Origin: Primulina eburnea
Taxonomy: Eukaryota; Streptophyta; Magnoliopsida; Lamiales; Gesneriaceae
Reading direction: 5' to 3'
NCBI RefSeq assembly: GCF_022965805.1
Contig: NC_133101.1
Location: forward strand, 44,987,642-45,051,641
Length of the DNA: 64,000 bases
Shown in pieces: positions 10,961-22,799 of the stretch. Numbering within the stretch: the first letter of the stretch is position 1; every line of letters begins with the position of its first letter. Under the pieces are notes generated by a model. That model saw only the letters and a program-made list of their open reading frames with translations, searched no databases and was not told the DNA's origin. The position numbers and the translations under genes were made by a program.

Positions 10961-12249
10961 TCCCCATGTCTAGTCAGAAATATACCCATTCTCTAATAAC
11001 TCTTCTGATTTCTATCTTTCTATCTTCATTTATTAGCGATTTAGACATTTCAGTACAAGTTCTGCCAACATTTTAGTACCAATTCTGTCACAATTGATTT
11101 AATCTGTCTATATCAAAACTATCTGTTCGAATGTCATACATTCTCAGTCACCAAAATGAAAACTGAATCCACTACTGTGTGTTTCTGACATTATCTGTCA
11201 TTTCAGATTCGAACTATTTGGTACTAACAAATCAGATATTAATATAATTTAAAGAAAAATACCTACCTGGTATTTGGTTCTGACTATCGATATCAAATTC
11301 TGTTGTACAATTCTGAAACATTTGACATCACAAGATAATCATTCTCGTACAGTAAAATCTCATATCTGTCACTCTTATCGATGTTCTGCTCTGATTATCG
11401 AAATTAAGTTCTGAACATTCTGGTTAAATCTCTGAACTGCCGTAATTCTCGAATTCAGTTCTGATTCGGTTTAAATATTCTGTATCAACCACTGACTCAG
11501 AATAACGGTACTATCAAATCAGATTCACAATATCAATAATCTATACTGATCTAGTGAGTTCAGTAAACTCATAAAACGGCAATTTCTGGCAATATTTTCA
11601 ATTCTGACTAATCAATCACGTCTTCATGTCGTTCTGATCAACTGCTATATATCATCTGCAAATATAATATGCCCCCAAACAATATAAGCTGTCTCAAATA
11701 CTGTTTTAGAACAACAACAATACTCAAGCAGATACAAAACAACAATCGTATAATATAATCTGCCAACTCAGACCGAAAAATAAATTTCTGACATTTCTGA
11801 TATTTCTGATCTTTCTGATACCGGTATCATTCTCAGTCACTGATCATGATCTCCACTGTGTTAAAATAATCGGTATACTAACTTCAGATATCCCATACTC
11901 TGAATACAATCTGTTTCAAGCAGGATTCATATCTGAATAATTTTTGTATACAATAATCACAGTTCTCAGAGTATTCAATACAATCTTCAGATATTTGATT
12001 CAATCAATCAGATGCTGCAAGTATATCAAAATATCATAGATACAATAATCATGAAATCAACAGAATATTTCTGAACATACTGAAACATGCCAAAGAGAAA
12101 CACTAAATCAGATGTAACTTCTGGCCGTTACTCTTCTACTGATCTTTAAATTCTTTCAAATCATTCAGTATCATTCTGTACATTCAATATCCTTCTGTAC
12201 TGAATTCTGATAAAACCAACAGTACCTGATCTCAATTCAATTCTGAAGT
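10961..12249 (-). other. Unrecognisable 3' part of gypsy E, TTCTG-rich
   Basis: The minus strand follows directly from the first RT residues (about 12250), where the polymerase should be. All frames are densely stopped and no RT, RNase H or integrase motif is visible. The plus strand has an unusual density of TTCTGA/TCTGA words, with a near-tandem run at about 11784-11822. It is either extremely decayed pol or an unrelated filler segment. Confidence 0.35.
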
Positions 12250-12812
12250 CTATCTTTCAATTCTAGGCAAATCCAGAATCTCATCTGGACAATCATCAGC
12301 CAACTCGTACAATACTGGCAAATCTGCCAATGCTAGGCTCGATTTCAGTGTGTCTACTGAATACATAAGGATTCCATCTGCTCCTTTCTGTAATAATCGA
12401 GTCATAGACAATACGAATATTAAAGGAATTCTGAATCTAGAATCCTTACCGTAGAATCTCTGCTCAACCATATCTGGTCTGAATCTTATATTTTCCTGAA
12501 AGAAATCTACAACAGTTCTGTACTTGTTCAGTATATTAATATCAATAATGCGGTCTAATCAGAAACACAAGTACATCATAATCTACTCGACCTCCTTCTA
12601 ATCTTACTGTAGTATACAATATTTCACAGAAATCGATGATATCAATCTTTCTTTCCCAAAAAGTAAGGGAATCAATACTACAGTACAACCAGACTCAACA
12701 GATACAACATCTATCAATGTAATTCATTCAAAAATACTCAAAACGAATGCATTAGTATATATCAGTACATATGTAACATAATCATAGAGTAACAGTACCT
12801 GCCACTATATCA
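12250..12812 (-). pseudogene. Gypsy E protease and start of RT (decayed)
   Basis: The minus strand reads on from gag into a degenerate protease with 'VLIDTNA' in place of DTGA/DSGA. A more open part at 12250-12471 contains 'MTRLLQKGADGI' and 'LADLPVLYELADDCPDEI', the linker that precedes RT in gypsy elements (compare '[20 protein letters not shown]' in gypsy B). Many stops lie between. There is no intron-like gap between gag and protease here, unlike gypsy A and B. Confidence 0.65.
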
Positions 12813-13776
12813 TCAAATGCCTCCTGGAACTGTTCTTCGGTCACTGCCACCAGATGATTCTGCTCCCTGAAATCTTCGGGAACCTCTCTGTGGACAAGCT
12901 CTAGCAAAGTTTCCCGGCTGTTTACAGATATGGCAACTACCAATCACTCCCTGGCATTGCTCTGTGGGATGTTTTCCTCCGCAAGTTCTGCAATAAACTC
13001 CAGTATAACTTGGGATGGAACCACTGGAGCTAGATGAACCGCTCAGTCCGCTCCCTAACTTCTTAAACTGTTTCTTTCGAGCTTTCAACAAATCTTGCTT
13101 TCCACTCGTACTGCCTTTATCAAGTCTAAGAGGGAGTTGCTATGTCGGGAGTTGAATCACATCTAACCTTTCTCGTTGTCGAATCAAACTCACCTCAGCT
13201 CTCTTTGCCCTACTCAAAGTATCAGCAAAATGGTAAGGTCGTTGCATATTTATCAATGCAACTATTTCTGAATTCAATCCTTTGATGAACTGCTCAGCTA
13301 TAGCTTCATCATTCCCAGCTATCTGAGGAACAAAACGCAGTAGAGTAGAGAATTTAGCAACATATTCTTCAATATTCAGTTGGCCTTGTCTCAAATTCTC
13401 AAATTCTGCTCTTTTGTCCTCCGGGTACAAAACTGAGAAAAATCTTCGATTGAATTCAGCTTTGAAGACTTCCCACGTGATCACAGTACCACGTTGTTCT
13501 AATATTCCTTTGATTGTAATCCCACCAACTTCTGGCAGTCTCTCGTAACTGGTGGAATATCAGTTTAATTCTATGTTCATCTGAATAATCAAGTAAATCA
13601 AACAATAGTTCTATGTCATCTAACCAATTCTGACACTCTTCAGACATCTCAGTCCCCCTCAAAATCGGCGGTTGAAACGACTGAAACGTCTTCAACTGTA
13701 TTTCCATCGGAGTTTCTGATATATCTATCTGTTCGGTCGAAATACTACCCCTTTCTGGAATTCTCCGTGGAGGTAT
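12813..13776 (-). pseudogene. Gypsy E gag
   Basis: The minus-strand segments at 13707-13456, 13484-13140 and 13091-12813 form a gypsy Gag: 'FQSFQPPILRGTEM', 'NWLDDIELLFDLLDYSDEH', 'ETARSWWDYN', 'FKAEFNRRFFSVLYPEDKRAEF', then two zinc knuckles. The first is CRTCGGKHPTEQC. The second, CHICKQPGNFARAC, has Asn where His is expected. The probable original start codon before 'PPRRIPERGS' reads ATA (13774-13776). There are frameshifts near 13470 and 13100. Not functional. Confidence 0.8.
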
Positions 13777-14072
13777 ATCTGATTACCAAAACATTAGTAA
13801 CCCAAATACTATAAATATGTTCCAATCTTTCTCTGATCATCTTACTGCAGATCATGAATCAGATATGATTCATACTCAATAATACATAATACCAATTCAA
13901 TCAGGTAATCAGATAACATGTATTTTAAAGAATTAAAACATAATCTCATGCTAGCATACTCAATATCAATCAACATTAAAATAAATCTCATGCTAGCAAT
14001 CACATGCAAGGAAAGAAAACTCAATCTATCTACCCCGCTCATTTTCTTCTATCTTAGTCTGAAGGATCTATC

Positions 14073-14084
14073 GCTCTGATACCA
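14073..14084 (-). other. Primer binding site of gypsy E
   Basis: The minus strand carries TGGTATCAGAGC five bases inside the LTR end at 14090. This is the initiator tRNA-Met complement, and it fixes the element's orientation. Confidence 0.85.
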
Positions 14085-15754
14085 CCTGTTGTGGGGACCC
14101 GGAAGCTAACCATCTACTTAATCATCTTTGGGATTTAATTATCAATTAAGATAGGTCTAAATTTTTTTTATTTTTAAAATATAAATGCGGAACGTAATGG
14201 AATTTAACTAATATACATCTCAGTATAAAAGTACAATAATGTACCACAATTATCAAACTAGTCTAAGGTTCAATTACTAAATTTCAAGTATTAAACCAAG
14301 TCTACATCCAAGTCCGGAATCACCACTCTAATATCGATCTTTCATCATCCTCTTGACCTCGATCCAGCCCCACCTGTTGTCATGCACACATACAAACAAG
14401 ACAACAGCCGGATAACTCCGGTGAGAGTAAATCCCAGTATAAACATTGTATACATGCAATCATATAACTGATATAAAAGCATGAATTAAATCTTCTCACT
14501 TGTATCATAATCGAACAACATGTATCAATATTAATCTGTAAATAAAACTGAATCGTAATCTACGAAACATAAATCAATACGGATCTGTAAATCAAATTCT
14601 ATTCTCAATATCTAAGACTCGACTCATCTCTCATTCTAATCTAGGGATCCCAGTGAATAAGAACGTAACAAGTCTCCCACCTACTACTACCAGTCACGGT
14701 GGCGGTACGTTCTTATTTCTGGACTTTGGTCTAGCTGTAATGAATAATCTACAATAAGAACAATATCTGTATCTTAAGCATATCGATACACCAAACGTCC
14801 AGTGCCTTGGCGTATCTACCAAGACTAAGCCTAGTCTGACAATGTGCAATGGATCAGTGACTATACTGTCAAAATCTAACCCCTCTGTCAGTGACTCTCA
14901 CTCAATAGCTCTCTGCTTTCTACTTCTAATTCAATAGAATAAACATAATCATTAAAACACAACGGTATAAAAACAATACCATACAAGTATGTGGTTTAGG
15001 GAAACTTGAGTAGAATCTAACTCAAGTCGATTTCCCAGTTAACATCAATTTATACCTTTCTCTTCTCAGTCTGATGAAGACGAAGTCTTGTATTCCAATT
15101 TGTCCATACCCAGTCTGGCAATGACAATCACATAAATACAATATCAGTATATAACTCAATTCAATATCTGTTCTGATCAATATTCAACTCGAAATATATA
15201 ATCTGATCCATATCTGAACAAGGTACAATCTAATTCATATCAACAATATCACGATACAATCGAGATCATTACTGAATCTGATCAATCTAAATCAACTGAT
15301 GTTTCGACGGCATAACAACACAGTTTCGATAACCCCGTTAATCTCAACATCACAGATATCGTACCAGACTTCATAATCATTATCATTACAACTCATAATC
15401 TGAATAATACTACCAATTGACATCGAATCTCAATCAAATCTACTTTGAAAAATCATAACAATTGCATAAACAATCTATTCGTCAATCTGACTTCAATTAT
15501 ACAATGTCTACTGTAGCAGAAACACCATATTTGATTCATATTCAATTCTGACAATATCATAAATTCAAATCATGTCTAAACGTAACAAAACTTACGTCCA
15601 GTTGTAGCTGTCGTTGCCAGGAACTCAGTACTGAAGTCGGATTCAAAAACAGTCGGACGGATTTTGCGTAATATTCAATTTTCCCCCCGAAAGAACTTGA
15701 GCTTTCTTCCCTCAATTCTTTACCTTAATTCTTAAGAAAGAATCGGTTGTATAC

Positions 15755-15771
15755 ATATATATATATATATA
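15755..15771 (-). promoter_or_regulatory. TATA tract of the gypsy E LTR promoter
   Basis: A run of alternating A and T lies about 37 bp downstream (in the minus direction) of the last palindromic unit. It is followed by a leader-like stretch. This is the likely core promoter, with transcription starting near 15720; the start is inferred from position only. Confidence 0.5.
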
Positions 15772-15807
15772 CATCTCGTGCATGCAAGGCAAGTGGCGCA
15801 CTCATAT

Positions 15808-15999
15808 GCGCATATGCGCGAGACCTACGGGTCTCGACAAGGACAATTTTAACAACTCGCGCATATGCGCGCTTCATCTCGCGCATATGCGCCAAAGTTT
15901 CTGGACGGGTCGTGCATATGCGCACCTTATCTCGCGCATGTACGCCGATGCTTCTGTAATTTTCGCGCATGTGCGCCGATACCTGTCGCGCATGTGCGC
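15808..15999 (-). repeat. Array of seven GCGCATATGCGC-type palindromes in the LTR U3
   Basis: Perfect GCGCATATGCGC at 15808-15819, 15859-15870 and 15881-15892. Variants are GTGCATATGCGC (15912-15923), GCGCATGTACGC (15934-15945) and GCGCATGTGCGC (15965-15976, 15988-15999). Spacing is irregular, 22-51 bp start to start. The units are self-complementary and CpG-rich in an otherwise AT-rich LTR, and they lie just upstream of the TATA tract. Confidence 0.8.
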
Positions 16000-16138
16000 G
16001 GGGACTCTTCTTGTACTTCATATCAAATATTCTTTCGGTTCTCCCGGTCTGATCTGTTCCGTCTATAATCATCTTAATTAATAAATAATTCATTTCAGAT
16101 TACTCTAAGATTGCAGTTATAACATCTCGGGCCTTACA

Positions 16139-16927
16139 AAGTTGCTGAATCTTCTTAGCAAGCAACTGCTCTTTCTACAACTGGAGCTCAACCATCATCA
16201 TATACACCTCCATCCTCAACTGCTGAACTTAAACATTATTCTGATGCTGAGCTATCACTGGATAATCTTGATGAGGTTATCAAATCAGTGACCACTGAAA
16301 TTCAGCTGGATACAACTAGAGCAGATGAAGAAATTTTTGCAGAAGAAGAACCAGTCATTCAGACTGAAGAATCAGCCAAACAGGCTACTTTTGAAGAAAC
16401 TGAAGAGCCAGTTCAGTCAGCTACCATGACTGAACATGCAATTTTTGAAGAAACTGAAGAGGCTCAGCTGCACTCAGTTGAAACAGAAGAAGTTCCAGCT
16501 GAACTGCTAGTCGATTTGTGAATCAGCTGCGCAACAAACTGAACAACCATCTACTATTTCAGCTGATCAACAAACTGAAGAGACGACAAGTACTTTTGTT
16601 GATCCGAATCTTTCTCCTCCTCCACAACCTCAACAGGAAGTCTTACATGAAGATGTTTCATAAATGGTGACGCATGAAACTGACACAACTGACAGATCTC
16701 TGATAATCTTTAATCAAGAAGAAAGGGAGCAGATACCTGAAACCTATGGAGAAATTTCTCCTGGAATGTCAATGGATATTGAATCCCTGTTCGAAGAAAT
16801 CCAATCTGTTCACAACAATCTCGTCAGTATGATGAATGCCATTTCAAACATCCAGTTAACCCAGCTTGCGCATACATTGAAGCTCAACTATTCAAATAAG
16901 TTCACTACGGGAAGACTACAGTTGTAA
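16139..16927 (+). pseudogene. Remnant of a copia extra ORF
   Basis: The plus-strand frame 16288-16521 is Glu/Thr-rich with repeated 'FEETEE' units ('AIFEETEE', 'TFEETEE'). A second piece at 16664-16927 has a coiled-coil-like 'LFEEIQSVHNNLVSMMNAIS'. By composition and some shared wording (around 'aactagagcagatgaa') it resembles the middle and end of the extra ORF of copia 2 at 52200-53300. It is therefore probably what is left of the extra ORF of copia 1, with pol and the start of the ORF deleted. It ends abruptly at LTR F. Confidence 0.5.
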
Positions 16928-18359
16928 TGTCTACTCATTTAAAATGCGGAAATATATATTTTTTAAAAAAAAACTAACATTTTCGAAATAACATTTAAAA
17001 ATGATCTTAAATATTTGACAGTAAAAATATACCACTTTAAAATATTGCCAACTCGGCACACATTCATGCATAAATAAAATAAATGAGTAAAATCTTGAAA
17101 TCAACAGCTTATCATAAAAACGTGTAAACTTCTCGTGTCTACTCAAAGCTCATATAATCATGATGTGCAGAAAACATGCGGTCCTCGGGTCATGTTGCCC
17201 AGCACGTCTGCCTACTCAGAGTTCGAAAACTCCTGTCTCCTCATCATTAAGCTCAGCTGTATTACACACGCCTAGTGAGTCTAAAGACTCAACACATCTG
17301 TACCGGTAATAAAAAGTACGTATATGTAGCACACAGCAGTGAAAAATAGCATAATCAGTATACATTTCGTATCTGCAGTAAAAATCGTATACGTAAACTT
17401 GTCGTGTCAAAACATGGTAATAATCATAACAAGTATCATCGTATCAGCATATACGTGTTAAATCATGTCATCTCATGTAATCATAAACGTATAATTTTTT
17501 TTTAATTGAATTCAGTTCATTAGTTGTGACTTTCGTATCAGCTCTATCGATAGATCCATCTACGTGTAACCACGGTACCGGGCGGCGGGGGAAATCAACG
17601 ACATCATTACTCGTCCACTGAGCCCGGGCCTCAGCTCGTCATATCTCATGTCATCGTATACATATACATCGTCAATCACAACCAATTCACATCCTTAAAA
17701 AATTTCATCATATTCATCATTTAATAAAAACATGCATATACGTAGCCTTTCCTTTAAACCAAGCATGCGACGTATTTATCATAATCGCGTAAAAATCATA
17801 TACATGATTCATAATCATTTAAATCATGAATTTGGGCTCAGGATGCTGCCAAGAACAACATCTCACCCCGGGTGCAAAATGATCATTTTGCCCTTGTAAC
17901 CCAAAAATTACTATTTTGCCCCTAAGCGTAAAATTTCACGTTTTTGACATTTTCTTAATTCCTTTGACTCTAAAATGTCCAAATAAATATTTAAGCCTAC
18001 ATGAATTTTCTCATATTTTTATCTGGATTAAATCGATGACTTTTAAATTAATCTTTAATTATAACATAATAATGCGTTTTAATCCTGAATTAAACTAAAC
18101 CTTAGCATAAAATTTCCAAATTTAAAACTTAGACTTCTAATAATTATTTGAGCTTAAATATTATTTTGTATAATTTTATTAAGCCTAAATCTAGGCGTTT
18201 CGTTTAATTTTTTAATTAACGTTTCGTGCGGCGATTAAAACCCGAATAAATAAAAAACTCGTTATTTTGACCCGAAGCTTACCAAACTCCTTAAAATATC
18301 CCAAAACATACTTAAAAGCATTCTTAGACGTAAACTCGAGCCCAATACAGAAGTTAACC
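16928..18359 (-). repeat. LTR F, 3' half (minus strand)
   Basis: The minus strand ends ...AGTAGACA at 16928. It carries GAGTCTTTAGACTC at 17277-17290 and a block at about 17880-18000 that matches 7600-7720 of the gypsy 1 LTR (plant-type 'aaattttacg' and 'ttaagaaa' text). The LTR is interrupted at 18359 by gypsy A and continues at 30115. Small ORFs (16931-17146, 17216-17410, 17916-18098) are chance. Confidence 0.7.
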
Positions 18360-21300
18360 TGTAGAACCCGTTAAATCTGACTACGTATAAGCCATGCATA
18401 ATTTCTAGTATTAAATAAAAAAATGGTTTCTTTATTTTTTTAGGGCATTTTAAAGTTATTTAGTCTTGATTATTTATTTTAAATCGCATGAGTATAGTTT
18501 TATCTTTTCAATTAAATAAGCGAGGCCGGACTGGAGTTGAAGTAATGAGATAAAATATAATAATAAGAAAATATTCCTAGAATTCATTTAAGATAAAGAA
18601 TAATTTTTTAATGAAAAATAATGTTTAGGGATTTAATTAATTAATTGGAATTAAATAGTAAATAAGTTCTTTTATGTCCAATAATTTAATTAAAAGCCTA
18701 AATTAAAATATTTGACCAATTGAGATAAGTTAATCTAGACTTATTTAATTTAAGAAATTTTAACTTAACATGTTGGTAAATTTAATTTAAAAATTAGCCA
18801 TGCATGCAAGATAATGTCTATCCTAAATTAATTTGTTATTTCATTAAAATACATAATTAGTGTTTAAAACTTTAATGAGTTAAAATTCAATAATTAAGCA
18901 ATTTTTCCCTGCATTTTAAACCTAGAATTCGGCCATCACCATTAGAATATTTAAAAGTTTGACAACTCATTTCTTTTGATTCTTTCCTTATCCATTTTTG
19001 GTAGATAATCCCTCACCTTTTAATCATCAATAATTAATAATTAAGCAATTTTCTACCCTTATTTGACATGAAGATTTTCGGACAACCTCTACTAAATAAA
19101 ATCAAATCACACCTCATTCCTTATCTATCAAACTCTAGGATAGGAAGATTCATTTGCCATTCAATTATCCCTTTTATCTTGCAAACCTTACCTTCACTTC
19201 CTAGCCTTCTCTCCCTCTCCATTTTCGAAAAATTCAGAGCTTATTCAGTAGAGAAAAATCGAGAATAGCTAGGGAGAAAACAAGAGAGAAAAAAAAACAA
19301 GAAGCAAAGCAACTCTGTCTCCTTTGCACCGTGTCGTCGTAATCGATTTGTTTTCATTTCAAACAAATCCAAGGCATGTTGTTTCTATCATTCTTTTCTC
19401 TTCAATCAAGTCATATTATTATTTTAAAACATCATATGTGCATGAAACTTGAAGCAAAAACCGAAATCATGTTAGCATTTTCGAAAAAAAACATAGTGCA
19501 GATTTTGGGCTTCATAGGCTCACGGTTTGGTTGTTTTTGTTGATTTACAGGTTGGATAGATTCCTAGGCTCCCAAGGCTGCTTATGGTTATGTCCTAGGG
19601 TGTGTTAGGGTCAAGTTTGATCTAGGGTTCAAGGCCCAAAACCCTAAGTTAGGTGCCCAACTCGGTAAGCAAGAAACAAGTGTCATATTCGTGTTTCATT
19701 TGTTTTCATTGGCTTGCGTAGGATGGTGTTCGAGCCATGGCTGGCCTAGGGCCTGTAGCCATGGCTAGGACCCTACCCTAGAAAGCATAGGACGTGGTAA
19801 AGTCTGCCCTAAGTGGCTTGAGCCATGTCCCAAGTCTTTCGGACAGAAACAAGACAAGCAGCCCCTTCGGTTTCTATTTCCTTTCGTGTGAGTTGGTTCG
19901 GTTCTTTGAGGTTGGTGTGGATCTTGGTTGGCTTTTTAGCCCTTAGCCATGGTTCACAAAACGCCTCATGATGTCTAGATCATGCCATGGTCGATCACAT
20001 GGCCACTGGAATGATCCATGACAGCAAAAACAAGCAACACCCCCACGTGTGCCATGTGTTTTCTCGGGTGAAGCTTGGAATCGTCGTAGGTGTTGGCTTG
20101 GATTTTGGTTGGCCTAGGGCCCTTAGCCATGGTTCAAACCATACCTTAGGATGTTCGAAAGAGTCTCTGGTTGGTGGTTCAAGCCCCAATGGACAATAGC
20201 CGCGTAAACGAAGCGATGCAAGCACAATTGTTGTTGCTTGCATTTTTGGACAGCAGCTTTGAGCTTTGGTTCAGAGGTGTGTTTCAAGTTCTTGGTTGGT
20301 TTTTAGCCTATGGCCTTGGACTGGACAGTACCTCATTGAGTTAGAAAGGTCATGTTTTTAGCCGTTTATGATTTGGTTAAATTTAGAGGTCGTACGAGAA
20401 TTTACGATGCGATGTGCCAAAGTGACTCTCAAAAGAGCATTTCGTGATTTTGACCTCCAAGCACAATTTTCGTGTATTACAGTCCTTGGTATTTATTTTC
20501 CAGAATTTTAGGCGTATTTTAATCATGACTAAACGATGGTTCGATGGTTGTTCGGGTTGGTACGGAGTCATGGTTAGATACTAAGTTTGTTGGGCATAAT
20601 TGTCTCGTTTTTTGTTCGGTTATGATATGTTGGTCAAGTTGAGTTTATTTGCATATTCCTCACGTTAGAATTAAGTCCAAGCGAGCCTGGAAACGATCCA
20701 ACTCAATTGATAAAATAAAACAGGATAATAATTATATTACGTGCATAAAATATAAAAGTTTATTTTTGAGATATATGCGATATGTCTTGTGGCCACCTCA
20801 CGTTCATGGGATTTGCAGCTTATGGGATTATTACTTCTCCCGGTGACTCACGACCGGTTCATGTTCATGTATCGGTACGGATATCCAGTCCAAGGGCTGT
20901 GATGATCTCTACCGCCCAGTATACAGTGATTTAGTCTGATCAGACGATTCAGTTCATGTTATGGGCCACTTGCGTAGAACATTATCTCAACAGAAAAATT
21001 ATGATATGCTATTTTATGACAGGGCTCGAACGAGCAAACATTTTACGTATGATTTTCAATTATGCACGTATTTATAATTATCCATGACACGATTTTCACG
21101 TTACGCTTTACGATACGATATCTTTATATGACATGAAATTTTATGATATATTATACTTTTTATTCACGATATATGCATGCTGAGTCTTTAGACTCACTAG
21201 ACTTGATTGTTGTAGGCACTGATGAGGTCGGGACCGAGGGCGAGGACCAGTGAGCCATCTTGGGTCTGCAGTAATAGGAACCTGAGGACCTCATTTTTAT

Positions 21301-21502
21301 CATTTACTATTTTTATGTTCAAACTCATTTTATTACGATGAATTATTTTAAGTTGTTTTGAAACAGATATTTACTTCCGCTGCTACTTTAAACATTTAAA
21401 CCTTTTATCAGTTTATTTTATGAATAAAGCAAGTTATTTACTTTTAAAGAAAAATTTTAAATTATTCCGCAAATTTTCAAATACAAAATACGGGCCTCTA
21501 CA
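18360..21502 (+). repeat. 5' LTR of gypsy A (3143 bp)
   Basis: Termini TGTAGAACCCG...CTCTACA. It carries GAGTCTTTAGACTC at 21182-21195 and a long U3. It contains 'gccatggctggcctagggcc', a stretch partly missing from the 3' LTR (25-bp difference between GCCATGGCT direct repeats near 19735). The 66-codon ORF 19068-19268 also occurs in the 3' LTR at 27696-27896, simply because LTRs are copies. Confidence 0.92.
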
Positions 21503-21504
21503 AT

Positions 21505-21516
21505 TGGTATCAGAGC
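21505..21516 (+). other. Primer binding site of gypsy A
   Basis: TGGTATCAGAGC two bases after the 5' LTR end. It is complementary to the initiator tRNA-Met 3' end and is the minus-strand primer site. Confidence 0.9.
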
Positions 21517-21749
21517 CTATGTTCTTGTTAAGGGTTGTACTACTACTGATCTCGAGAAGCTCACGAAGTCACGTCTTCGGTTTGTAAGTTTTACGTTTAC
21601 ACATTTCTCTTAAAGCATGAAATATTTTAACAGCATGTTTTCATGAAATATTTTATGTCAAGATTATGATTATGCAGTATTTATTTAAATTTAAAGAAAT
21701 AATGGAATTATGCATGTTGGTTACATATGGGTTGTATATATGGAACAAT

Positions 21750-22799
21750 ATGCCTCCTAAACGCATTCTTGAGCGCACGAGAGATGATGAGCCTCGCCAG
21801 GAGGAAGGATGAGAATCAGAGGCAGGAGAGAGATTTACCACCTCCACCGGACATGAACACCCAGATGATAGCTGGGATGACGCAATTCTTTTCACAGTTT
21901 GCAGGGAACAATGCTGGGGTAGCCAGGCCGACGGGGCCTGAGGCTACCTATGAGCGGTTCATGAAGATGAGACCGAAAGAGTTCTCAGGGACGACAGATC
22001 CCATGATTGCTGAGGGCTGGATTAAGTCCCTCGAGGTTATCTTCGAGTTCATGGGGCTTGGAGATGAGGACAGAGTTCGTTGTGCGACCTATCTGTTGGG
22101 AGGAGACGCTCGCTTATAGTGGGAAGGAGCATCCGTAGCCTTGAATGTGGCTACTCTGAGCTGGACGCGCTTTACAGAGGTATTCTACTCTAAATATTTT
22201 ACTGACGAGGTGCGTGCCAGGTTGACCAGGGAGTTCATGACCCTGAGGTAAGGAGATATGACCGTTACGGAGTTCATCCGTAAGTTTGAGATGGGTTGCC
22301 ATTTTGTGCCCCTAATTGCCAATGATGCGAGAGCCAAGCTGAGACAGTTTCTGGATGGTCTACGGCCGATCTTGCGCCGTGATGTTAGGGTGGCTGGCCC
22401 TACTACCTATGATGTCGCTGTCTCCAGAGCTCTAGTTGCAGAGCAGGATCTGATTGACATTGAGAGAGACTGCCACGGCAAGCGACTAGTCCAAGTGCCA
22501 CACCGCCCTCCTCCTCAGCAACAGCCCCAGAGTAAGAGGCCTTTCCACGGCCCACCCAGAAACAAAGGACAACATCAGCAGCGGGGACGCGCAGTCTCGA
22601 GGACTTTTGAGCACCCACTCTATCCTAGGTGCACACGCCGCCATGCTGGAGCGTGTATTTATGGTTCAAGGAAGTGTTACAAGTGTGGTATTCCAGACCA
22701 CTTGCTGCAGCAATGCTCGTAGGGGAGTCTGCCTACCCAAGGCAGAGTTTTTTCTCTCCAATGCAGCGGAGACGAACCCGGAGACGATGCTCATGACAA
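21750..22799 (+). pseudogene. Gypsy A gag
   Basis: The start at 21750 gives 'MPPKRILERTRDDEPRQE'. A +1 shift near 21800 moves to the frame of 21727-22119 with 'ENQRQERDLPPPPDMN', 'ERFMKMRPKEFSG' and 'IAEGWIKSLEVIFEFMGL'. A Trp codon is TAG at about 22117. The frame continues at 22258-22722 ('MTVTEFIRKFEMGCHFVPL') to an intact CCHC zinc knuckle CYKCGIPDHLLQQC. A TAG follows the knuckle and a 1-bp insertion near 22762 shifts the end ('AETNPETMLMT') to the frame of pol. The CDS ends at a putative splice donor at 22800. Confidence 0.85.

Larger units (their letters stand above)
10961..16138 (-). mobile_element. Gypsy E: decayed minus-strand Ty3/gypsy element inside copia 1
   Basis: Read on the minus strand: 5' LTR 16138-14090, tRNA-Met primer site, gag, the start of pol, then about 1.3 kb with no recognisable coding. 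No 3' LTR is found. It lies between the copia 1 gag and a copia-type extra-ORF remnant, so it probably inserted into a copia element. I could not confirm a target duplication: the right flank begins AAGTT and the left edge is not a clean LTR end. Confidence 0.7.
14090..16138 (-). repeat. 5' LTR of gypsy E (2049 bp)
   Basis: The minus strand begins TGTAAGGCCCGAG at 16138 and ends CCCCACA at 14090 next to the primer site, so TG...CA termini are present. U3 contains the palindromic array at 15808-15999, then an AT-dinucleotide TATA region at 15755-15771. It lacks the GAGTCTTTAGACTC repeat of the other gypsy LTRs and is a different family. Plus-strand ORFs at 15747-16081 are products of the repeat array. 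Confidence 0.75.

Noticed and set aside
15808..15999. Regularly repeated palindromes considered as a CRISPR-like array
   Set aside because: Units are 12 bp, spacers irregular (10-39 bp), plant LTR context; no CRISPR features.
15747..16093. Several long overlapping ORFs on both strands
   Set aside because: Produced by the GCGCATATGCGC palindromic array, which keeps frames open on both strands.
19068..19268. 66-codon ORF identical at 27696-27896
   Set aside because: Identity reflects paired LTRs of gypsy A, not gene conservation; no domain.
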